A DNA stretch of 64,000 nt from Streptomyces aurantiacus (GTDB taxonomy: Bacteria > Actinomycetota > Actinomycetes > Streptomycetales > Streptomycetaceae). The first letter of the stretch is position 1, and every line of letters starts with the position of its first letter. The notes under the pieces are model-generated. The model saw only the letters and a program-made list of their open reading frames with translations. It made no database searches and was not told the origin of the DNA. Location: assembly GCF_001418335.1 (NCBI RefSeq), contig NZ_LIPP01000005.1, positions 1-64,000 of the forward strand. Direction: 5' to 3'. Positions 55,119 to 62,040 of the stretch are shown piece by piece. Position numbers and translations under genes: made by a program.

Positions 55119-55696
55119 GCGCACCAGCCTCCCCGCCGCGCACGGCCGCCGCCCTGGCCGCCCGCGAACGCCGCGTCAAGGACATGCTCCAGCGAATCGA
55201 AGCCACCGTCGCCGACTTGCGGCGCCGACACACCGCAGTCACCTTCCAGGCCGTCGCCCGCAAGGCGGGCGTCTCCCGCACCTTCCTCTACGAAAACCCC
55301 GAGGCCAGGAACCTGATCGAGACCGCACGGCAGCGGGGCAAAGGGGCCGGCCGACCAGAGCAGCATCACGGCAGCGAGGCCGAGACGGCCTGGCGTGAAC
55401 GCGCGCTCAACGCCGAAGACGGGCTCAAGACCGCACATGCGGAGATCAGAAGACAGCGCTCCCGCATGGGCCAGTTGCTCGGTCAGATCCGCGACCTGGA
55501 GGCCCGCTGGTCGGACGAGTCGGTGACGCACCTGGTCGAGCAGAACGCGCAACTCAAACAGCGAGTTCAGCAACTGTCCCAGGATCAGCGGCAGATGGAG
55601 GAGCGACTGCAGGCGGCCCGGACGAACAACAGGTTCCAGGACCGCCGCATCGCCCAGTTGGAAGCACAACTGCTGGCACAATCCGGCGGCAGTTGA
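55115..55696 (+). CDS. TnpC-like DUF6262 protein
   Basis: 193 aa. An N-terminal helix-turn-helix-like domain with TFQAVARKAGVSRTFLYE (about residues 43-60) is followed by a long coiled coil (about 85-190, rich in Gln, Arg and Leu heptads). Such proteins accompany the recombinase pair of Tn554-type elements and modulate transposition. ATG at 55115 overlaps the recombinase stop (ATGA). This is the only gene of the unit that looks intact. Confidence 0.82.
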   Translation: MSAPASPPRTAAALAARERRVKDMLQRIEATVADLRRRHTAVTFQAVARKAGVSRTFLYENPEARNLIETARQRGKGAGRPEQHHGSEAETAWRERALNAEDGLKTAHAEIRRQRSRMGQLLGQIRDLEARWSDESVTHLVEQNAQLKQRVQQLSQDQRQMEERLQAARTNNRFQDRRIAQLEAQLLAQSGGS

Positions 55697-56066
55697 GCAC
55701 CGTGCTCGCCTTGCAACTCGGGGCCCGCGTCAGGGCCCGGGCAGCGGCAGGCCGGGCATCTGCTCGTGCCGCGGGTGCTGGCCCCCCTCGCGGACCTGCC
55801 ATGTTCCGTCGCCCGGGGTGAGCATGATGCCTGTTGGCGACCGTCCGGGTCCGCTGACTCAGTCACTTGTAGCGCGGACCAGGGTTGACCTCACGGTTGA
55901 ACCGCCGCATCCGCAGCCCGCCCACCGCCTCGCGATCGGGCAGGGACAATACGGAATTCCTGAAGACGACGTCGAGGCCCCGGCTTGCTGGCCATAAGAT
56001 CCTTCTCCACAAAAAGAAGCCCCATGTGCCATTGCCATCCAAGGAACGATCTCTAGTCTGAAAGGC
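55697..56066. other. Intergenic stretch after the recombinase unit
   Basis: No supported gene. A minus-strand frame across 55863-56480 lacks domain signals and codon bias. Lower GC begins here. Confidence 0.5.
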
Positions 56067-56384
56067 ATGGCCTGCGGAGAAGAAACCGAGATCGAAGAGC
56101 GGCACTGGTCCTGGTGCCGAAAATGGGGCATTCCCTACCCGTGTCGGAAGTCGAGAAGAGTGACGAAGTTCAGGTACGACTTCTTCCCCACACGCTCGCG
56201 ACTCTCCTGGCCCTTCCGCTGCAAGTACGAGGGATGTTGCGGAGGCGCTCTGTATGAGTGGGGAAACTGGTGCTGGGGAGGAACCGTAAACTCTGCGTGG
56301 AACCAGTTTTCCACCGTGACGCGATACTTCGGCTCTCGACTTTCTCCTACCGGAGATTGTCCTTTCGGCGGCGGAATCGATTAA
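56067..56384 (+). CDS. Cys/Trp-rich small hypothetical protein
   Basis: 105 aa with eight Cys and many Trp and aromatic residues: WSWCRKWGIPYPCRKSRR (about residues 14-31), then FRCKYEGCCGGALYEWGNWC (about 50-69), ending GDCPFGG. The composition suggests a compact disulfide- or metal-stabilised fold. No signal peptide. The family is not recognised; codon bias is weaker than in the polysaccharide genes, suggesting transferred DNA. The ATG at 56067 has only a weak, closely spaced GAAAGG before it. Confidence 0.45.
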   Translation: MACGEETEIEERHWSWCRKWGIPYPCRKSRRVTKFRYDFFPTRSRLSWPFRCKYEGCCGGALYEWGNWCWGGTVNSAWNQFSTVTRYFGSRLSPTGDCPFGGGID

Positions 56385-56739
56385 CGAGATCTTTCGGCGT
56401 AGCCATTGATCGGAGGACGCCAGGGCGGCCTCTACTGCAAGCTCCATCCACATCTCACGACGTTCGCGGCCGGCGTCCACTTCTCCGTTGGCGCCCGCCT
56501 ATCCCTACACGGTGGCCGCCACCGGCCTACTCGCCTTCCGCTGGCATGCCTATCCTCTCGACCGGGTCGACGTCACTGTCCACTGACCGACGCTGTTGCC
56601 CAGGCGAGTCGCTGATCACCCTCTTCGCTGTCCAACCCGTCAAGGGGCAACTGATTGGTGTCAGGGGATTCCTTAGGTTCGCTCTGCCGCACAGAGATGA
56701 GTTCAACAGGCGCCGCGAGTTGCGGATACTGGAATCCTC

Positions 56740-57200
56740 GTGCGCAACCACCAACGTGCTCGGTGAAATTGACCCATTAATTCACCCCTGCATTGAGGTC
56801 CATATTTCAGGAGGTCGACCACAGGGGGGTTCTGGCCTCGATCCGCCAGATCCCTGCACGCAGGCCTGATGCGAATATTCCCACCAGGCCATAAGTGGAA
56901 GTGCCAGGGGCTTCCCATTGGTCCGACATGTTGAAGGTTGAGACCCCGGTGTCCCCGTGCGGTGTGGTGAGCTGTCCGGTGAAAGTCACCGTACCGAACG
57001 ACCAGCCGCTACTACTGCCCCCGGCGAGGGGTATCTTTCAATTGAAGAGTACCGAAGCTTCTGTGGGTTGTGAGTCGAAGGCGTGACAGTCGCCTTCCCA
57101 GCGCAAGTTGATTCCGAAGGTACGCTCGCAGTGAACGACGTGATCTCCAGCGACCCGATTGAAGAGGCCGAACCTGTTCTGTGCGTACCCGATCCTCGAT
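56740..57200 (-). pseudogene. Decayed gene, unknown beta-rich protein
   Basis: One minus-strand frame reads a continuous beta-rich sequence (VTFTGQLTTPHGDTGVSTFN, TSTYGLVGIFASGL, WVNFTEHVGGCARG) broken by stops at 57038-57040, 56807-56809 and near 56777. Periodic hydrophobic/Thr-Gly pattern continues across the stops, which argues for one ancestral reading frame. Family not recognised. Confidence 0.35.
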
Positions 57201-57224
57201 CCTGTGTTGCCGCCGGTCAACCCC

Positions 57225-57761
57225 TTAGGTCTCGCTTCCTGCTGCCACAGCCTCATCTACCGTGCCATACACGGGAAATATGTTAACGAGGTTGGTAATT
57301 CGGAGAATCTTGAGAATTTCCTGGGAGCGTACATTATGGCACACCAGGAGAACTTGGCCGCCGTGTTTGCGTACCGCTTTGAGATCAGCAACGATTACAT
57401 TCAAACCAGTCGAGTCGAGAAAATCCAGTCTGCTGAAATCAATGATGTGGCGATACTGCCCCTGCATTACGAGGTCAGCCAGGGCTTCCCGAAGGAATGG
57501 GGACGTGTAGACGTCAATCTCGCCACCCAATTCAACGATTGCGAACCCAGGGACGAACCTTGTCGATACGGCTAGCTGCCCAAGCTCGTACCCATCAATT
57601 ATCGGGGCGCTGATCTGCAAGCTGTCATCTTGAGCCTGCCGCTTAACACTTCGCAGGGCTTCCTCTATTTCTTCAGGGTCAATCTGCACGTCCGCAAATT
57701 TTTCCCCTTGGCGGGCGGCCCAGTTCTCAATTTCCACATCGTCCCACGTGCGCCTATTCAT
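57225..57761 (-). CDS. STAS-domain protein (anti-sigma factor antagonist type)
   Basis: 178 aa. The first 60 residues are an acidic helical extension, followed by a STAS domain (about 62-172) with VELGGEIDVYTSPFLREAL and HIIDFSRLDFLDSTGLNVIV. Ser117 lies at the position phosphorylated in SpoIIAA/RsbV-type antagonists. ATG at 57761 overlaps the sigma-factor stop (TCAT on the plus strand), so the two are translationally coupled. No RsbW-like kinase is next to it. It probably modulates sigma-factor activity, perhaps of its partner gene. Confidence 0.85.
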   Translation of the reverse strand: MNRRTWDDVEIENWAARQGEKFADVQIDPEEIEEALRSVKRQAQDDSLQISAPIIDGYELGQLAVSTRFVPGFAIVELGGEIDVYTSPFLREALADLVMQGQYRHIIDFSRLDFLDSTGLNVIVADLKAVRKHGGQVLLVCHNVRSQEILKILRITNLVNIFPVYGTVDEAVAAGSET

Positions 57762-58276
57762 TCCTTTTCGCCCTCCCGATTCAGCCCACGCTCAATCAGC
57801 GGAGCCAGACGCCTCCGTGCATGCCGGAGAGTTGAGCGCACAGTGCTTTCTGGCATGTGCAGATGTTGCGCGACCTCCTTACATGTATACCCGTCAAGCA
57901 GCCAGGCCGTAACCCGGCGCTGAGCTGGAGGCAGCAACCGGAGGGTGGCAAGTACCTTGCGCCACTCCTCCTCATCGCTCAGTTTCTCTTCGGGTCCCAT
58001 TTCTCTCGCGGCATTAGACTTCCTATGAGCTTTTTTCTCCCTCGCGTGACGTCGCAAATCGCGCTCGTTAGTGCGCCAAGCAATTCGGACCGCGACCTTG
58101 CGCACCCAGGTCCGCGGCTCCCATATTTCCGACCAGTCCCGGTAGGCCAAGATCATTGCATCCTGGGCGGAATCTAGCGATGCCTGCTCGCTTAAACCAT
58201 GGATCTTTAGATGAGCGACCAGGCGTGGGTATTCTTTCCGGAAGAATGAATCGAATTCATCTTCGTTGCCGGACAA
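57758..58276 (-). CDS. ECF-like RNA polymerase sigma factor
   Basis: 172 aa from the preferred TTG start. Region 2 spans about residues 5-75 (EFDSFFRKEYPRLVAHLKIHG and SAQDAMILAYRDW). Region 4 spans about 110-165 with LPPAQRRVTAWLLDGYTCKEVAQHL and a helix-turn-helix MPESTVRSTLRHARRRL. The frame is open to GTG 58555, but the extra 93 codons lack conservation and helical signal; TTG 58276 with GGAGAAAAG upstream fits family length. It overlaps the STAS gene by 4 bp. Its promoter targets are unknown. Confidence 0.75.
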   Translation of the reverse strand: MSGNEDEFDSFFRKEYPRLVAHLKIHGLSEQASLDSAQDAMILAYRDWSEIWEPRTWVRKVAVRIAWRTNERDLRRHAREKKAHRKSNAAREMGPEEKLSDEEEWRKVLATLRLLPPAQRRVTAWLLDGYTCKEVAQHLHMPESTVRSTLRHARRRLAPLIERGLNREGEKE

Positions 58277-58660
58277 GACATCAGAGCTCTTTTCTCCGAA
58301 TCGCTGGGCGTGCAGGAGCGTGGCCAATTTTTGTGTATTCTTCGCGATCTCCAGAGTCTCATCCTGCCGATGCTTCCAAGGCTGTGGTGACCACGCAGCG
58401 AGTGTGTTGAAGCGTATCCGGCAACTAGGGCGCCAGCAGGGGCTTGAGAGAATAGTTGCGTCGGCGTCGCGAAAGCATGCCGCGCCCCCTGATCCCGCTG
58501 CCAAGCCATCATGTCGACGAGCATCTCGCCGAACGATCCGACTGTCCAGGTGCACTCAATGCTGCCGGTTTGTCGGGCTCAAGTCAGCTGTCAGGCCTTG
58601 CGCCGGGACATCTCCGCCAGCGGGGGCGACGAGGCGAGATGACAGCCGAGGGACAGTCGA

Positions 58661-59182
58661 GTGGCATGCGGTCGTAACGAATGTGCCGTCCAGTTGCACA
58701 ACATGCAGGGCCTGTTGGCTCTAAGAGGCATGGATGAACCAGAGCAGACGTTGAAGGGTGCCAGGTCCATCAGGGCCGGGCACCGTGGGCACACGCACAT
58801 AAGCGCGAAAAAACGGGCGGCCATCGCTGCCGCGATCTCCAGCACCGTCGGCAGCACGGCGGGCCTGACGGCCGCTCACCTCGGCCTAGACCCGAACCAG
58901 TCCGCCCAGATCGGCGCCGTGGTCAGCGGCGCTGTCGGTAACCTCCTCTCCCAAGCCTTCCGCCTGACGCCGAACGACGGCGACAGGGCTTCGGAGGGCA
59001 GCTCCCCCTTCCGCGCTGCCGAGATCGAGCCAACCGTCTCGGATGAAGTGGCTTCACCGGGCCGTGCCAGCGAGAGCGACCGCAAGCACCCCCGCCACCG
59101 CAAGCTCGAGCGCGCGGCACGGCGGCGGATCGAGCGGCGTCATCGGGCCGGACGGAAGGAGAAGGGACATGACACGTCCTGA
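58661..59182 (+). CDS. Hypothetical protein
   Basis: 173 aa if GTG 58661 (GAGGGA site 8 bases upstream) is used; ATG 58703 and ATG 58730 are alternatives. The centre has a glycine/alanine-rich hydrophobic stretch (AAIAAAISSTVGSTAGLTAAHLG, partly membrane-like) and a C-terminus rich in Arg and Lys. No domain recognised. Confidence 0.45.
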   Translation: MACGRNECAVQLHNMQGLLALRGMDEPEQTLKGARSIRAGHRGHTHISAKKRAAIAAAISSTVGSTAGLTAAHLGLDPNQSAQIGAVVSGAVGNLLSQAFRLTPNDGDRASEGSSPFRAAEIEPTVSDEVASPGRASESDRKHPRHRKLERAARRRIERRHRAGRKEKGHDTS

Positions 59183-59239
59183 GAGGGGGATGGGTGTAAT
59201 GAGCCGCGCCCAAAGGCATTCCGGTCCGCGGGCAGTGCG

Positions 59240-60020
59240 ATGTCCTGCCGAACGTCAGTCACCGCAGCACCGACCGACCATGTGGCGAACATGTCCGGCA
59301 TGCAAAGTGCCTGGTCAAGCCATCTTCTCGCAAGAGTCGGTCGGGAAAACTGGAGATCACCGAACGGTGTCAGCTCACCTGCCCCACCATGTGCTACGCG
59401 AAATCAGGCCCCACCCGGGGGCACGGCGAGATGTCCACCGACGACTGGAAGCGGCTCATCAGCGACACCGCCGAGGTCGGCGTGAAGAAAGTCCAGTTCA
59501 CCGGCGGGCAACCCACCCTGCACCCCGAGTTCGAGGCCCTGGTGAACCGCGCCCTGGTACTCGGCCTGACCGTGCGGGTCTACAGCAACCTGTACCGCGT
59601 GAAGCTTGAGCGCTGGGAGCTGTTCATGCGCCCGCGGGTGACGGTGGCGACGTCGTACTACAGCGACGATCCTGCAGAGCATGAGCGCGTCACCAACCGT
59701 AGGGGCTCGCACGCGGCGACCCGCGCGAACATCGTCGAGGCCCTACGCTGCGGCATCAGCTGCAGGTCGGCACCGTCGAGGTCTTCGAGGGGCAGCGCAC
59801 CGCGCAGGCACGCGAGGAGCTGCTCGCCCTCGGCGCCGACTGGGTCGTCACCGACCGGGTCCGCAGCATCGGCCGCGGCGAGGTCCACATCCCGAGCACC
59901 AGCGACCTGTGCGGCTGGTGTGCCAAGGGCCGGGCGGTGATGATGACCGACGGCACCGTCACCCCGTGCGTCCTAGGCCGTTTCCTGCCTACGGGGAACG
60001 CAAAGACCGACGGGCTCGCC
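59240..60020 (+). pseudogene. Radical SAM protein with SPASM-like C-terminus, frameshifted
   Basis: A reading SSHLLARVGR near 59310-59345 shifts frame into KLEITERCQLTCPTMCYA, the iron-sulfur site, spaced C-x3-C-x3-C. The body (VQFTGGQPTLHPEFEALV, TVRVYSNLYRV) continues to about 59755, where a second shift gives VGTVEVFEGQ, then CGWCAKGRAVMMTDGTVTPC, an auxiliary cluster-like Cys set. It ends in unrelated sequence after about 60015. Both shifts fit single-base losses. Substrate unknown; relatives I recall from Streptomyces share the CQLTCPTxCYA motif. Confidence 0.6.
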
Positions 60021-60104
60021 GTCGTGTTCGGTGGACGGGCCCCTTGTGTCCAACCTGCGTCCAGAACGCGTCCTAAAAGGACAGGCCCGGTTAGCCCAGG
60101 GGCC

Positions 60105-60124
60105 GTCTCCCTCACCCGGGAGAC
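60105..60124 (-). terminator. Candidate terminator of the 60190-61746 operon
   Basis: GTCTCC (60105-60110) pairs with GGAGAC (60119-60124), extendable with one bulge. It lies 65 bp beyond the minus-strand operon end. No T-tract. Confidence 0.35.
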
Positions 60125-60189
60125 CGGCTCCGAAACGATGCACAGTGGATTCTCCTTCCGGATGTGCAGACGCTCCGCCACTACACCTC

Positions 60190-60759
60190 TCACACCCCCG
60201 GCCGCCGCGCCGGCACCGGCGGCGATGCCGGGGCCGGCCCCGGCGGAGTGAGCGTGACATCCGCGAGATCGATATCGCCCCCCGCTATGACTTTGCCGAA
60301 CAACCACACCAGCCGCGTCGCCCGCGCCACCCCCAGAGCTATGGCCGCCTCGGCCAACCAGTGTGTCCCGCCTGGGTCTCGCTGCGTCGTATCGAGGATG
60401 ATGGCCATCAGGCACAACCCTGAGATCACCAGCGTCGCGCTGAGGATGCTCATCCAATTCCGACGGAACTGCGGCCCCTGTACAGGATGAGTGCGTAGCG
60501 TGCGCATCCGTTGCCCAGTGGATGCGGCGTACAGGGTGACGGCCGCGGTGATGAAGCTGCCGACAACGGCGGCGACGGTCGCCGTCGCGGTGTAGGCAGC
60601 GACCCTCTGTTCCCTGTCGGGCCAAGCCAGCACATCCCCGCCACCTGCGATCTGCACAGCCGCCGCATGCACCCCGGTGATCGTCAGCGCGAGGATCCAG
60701 TCCACCGCTGGCCGTCCCACCCATCGCCGCCACAGCCAATCCAGCATGTCGGCCCCCAA
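60190..60759 (-). CDS. Membrane protein of unknown function, partner of the upstream DUF6731-like gene
   Basis: 189 aa with about four predicted membrane segments (about residues 20-38, 58-80, 103-123 and 128-148) and a Pro/Ala-rich cytoplasmic tail. It starts 15 bp after the stop of the preceding minus-strand gene and very probably forms an operon with it. No family recognised. A membrane effector of a two-gene system is one possibility. Confidence 0.65.
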   Translation of the reverse strand: MGADMLDWLWRRWVGRPAVDWILALTITGVHAAAVQIAGGGDVLAWPDREQRVAAYTATATVAAVVGSFITAAVTLYAASTGQRMRTLRTHPVQGPQFRRNWMSILSATLVISGLCLMAIILDTTQRDPGGTHWLAEAAIALGVARATRLVWLFGKVIAGGDIDLADVTLTPPGPAPASPPVPARRPGV

Positions 60760-60774
60760 CTCCTGCGCTGCTGC

Positions 60775-61746
60775 TTAGATTAGCGGCCGGTACTGACAGG
60801 CTTCCTGGAGCGCACGTTCATGCGTACAGGCCGCGGCGAAGATCGCGTCGACGGCGTAGTGCAGATCGACCGATCGGCCGTCGGTGAACGCGATCGGCAC
60901 TTCGCACTGCGCCGTGATGCGGTGTGCCAGGAAGTCGAGCGGCTCGTACTCCAGGGACTGTCGGTGTGGGTCCCGGATGGCGACCTGGCCGCTGACCGAG
61001 CGCACCACGCCCGACTCGTCCATCCACTCATCGAGGTCGGGAATGAACTGCAGGACATCACTCCGCAGTTGGGTGGCAGCACGGTTCCTGCGGAGCTTGC
61101 TCAGCCGTCCCCCGCGCCTGGGAACCTTCAGCGAGAGCGTGATGGAAGTATCGGGATGGCGCTGCCCGAAACTCCGCAACGAGTCCGCGAGATCGCCTCG
61201 CGCGCTCAAGGCACTGACCGTGTCCGCCGGGGCGCCTTCGAGCTGCACGGTGAACTCCGACACCGCCTCGATGCGGTTGAGTTTCTCACGGGCTCGCGCG
61301 TGAATAACCGGCTTGAGTACGACCTCGCCGCACGAGAGTCCGATCCCGTTCAGCCACTTGGTGATGGCGCTGACACGCGGCGCGGAGAAGCCACCAGGCA
61401 GGGCGCCGATGATGTTTCCGTAGGACAGGAAGCAGAGCGTGGTCACATGGACGACATCCGTGCCGGCCGCGAGCTGTAGGGCTTCAATGGTGCCGTTGCT
61501 GTGGTCGAGTTGGTGCGGTACCTCACCAGTGATCTTGGCGAGCTGGAGATGGTCGGCCTCGGTGGCCGTATCCACGATCCCGACCAGTTGGTCGTCCGCG
61601 CTGCGCACGATCCGCTCGTGCGGCTCCGAGACCGCGACACGGTCAAGGAAGCCCCGCCAGGGCTGGGGTTCCATGCGGGGCTGGCCGTCTTTGGCTTCGA
61701 CGACCTCGAAGAAATACACGGTCCGTTGGCGTACCGCCCCGGCCAT
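60775..61746 (-). CDS. DUF6731-like protein of unknown function
   Basis: 323 aa from ATG 61746, which has GGGAGG 6 bases upstream; the longer frame to 61845 adds an unlikely leader. The N-terminus RTVYFFEVVEAKDGQP is followed by mixed alpha/beta segments (FLSYGNIIGALPGGFSAPRV, LKPVIHAREK-like helix, TSITLSLKVPRRGG) and a C-terminal TDGRSVDLHYAVDAIFAAAC. The general pattern is that of DUF6731 proteins as I recall them; no catalytic motif is evident. With a membrane partner and divergent to pglW, in a defence-rich segment, an anti-phage role is plausible. Confidence 0.6.
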   Translation of the reverse strand: MAGAVRQRTVYFFEVVEAKDGQPRMEPQPWRGFLDRVAVSEPHERIVRSADDQLVGIVDTATEADHLQLAKITGEVPHQLDHSNGTIEALQLAAGTDVVHVTTLCFLSYGNIIGALPGGFSAPRVSAITKWLNGIGLSCGEVVLKPVIHARAREKLNRIEAVSEFTVQLEGAPADTVSALSARGDLADSLRSFGQRHPDTSITLSLKVPRRGGRLSKLRRNRAATQLRSDVLQFIPDLDEWMDESGVVRSVSGQVAIRDPHRQSLEYEPLDFLAHRITAQCEVPIAFTDGRSVDLHYAVDAIFAAACTHERALQEACQYRPLI

Positions 61747-62040
61747 ATCCGCCTCCCCGCTGCGGTTCATTGAATGACACATGAGCGTAGGCGGACGCGC
61801 CGTGACGCATGCCATACCGGCCACGGAATGGCCTGATCGCGACAATCTCCATCCAGTTCATCTCGAAACCACCCCAACTTGGCATCTGGATCCTGCGACA
61901 CCTCCTCCCACCTGGCACGATGTCCCCCTCATTTATCTGACGATATGAACACGTCGCGATTCACCACATCCCATCACGCTTCTCACGGATCACATCGATA
62001 GGCGGGTGGATCGGGCAGATGAAAGGTGCGGTGAACGACG
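61747..62040. promoter_or_regulatory. Divergent intergenic region
   Basis: Separates the minus-strand DUF6731-like gene from plus-strand pglW and should hold promoters for both. The stretch 61920-62000 is AT-richer than the flanks. No exact -10/-35 pair can be assigned with confidence. Confidence 0.45.

Larger units (their letters stand above)
51356..55696 (+). mobile_element. Tn554-like three-gene recombinase unit (decayed)
   Basis: Two tyrosine recombinases and a small helix-turn-helix/coiled-coil protein in one overlapping plus-strand operon reproduce the TnpA-TnpB-TnpC order of Tn554-type transposons. No cargo gene is present between them. Ends were not identified. Two in-frame stops and one frameshift in the recombinases indicate an immobile copy. 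Confidence 0.7.

Noticed and set aside
55863..56480. Minus-strand frame of 205 codons
   Set aside because: Overlaps the Cys/Trp-rich plus-strand ORF; lacks codon bias and motifs. The plus-strand reading looks more protein-like.
58277..58555. 93-codon N-terminal extension of the sigma factor
   Set aside because: No helical or conserved signal and atypical composition; length without it fits ECF-type factors. Not fully excluded.
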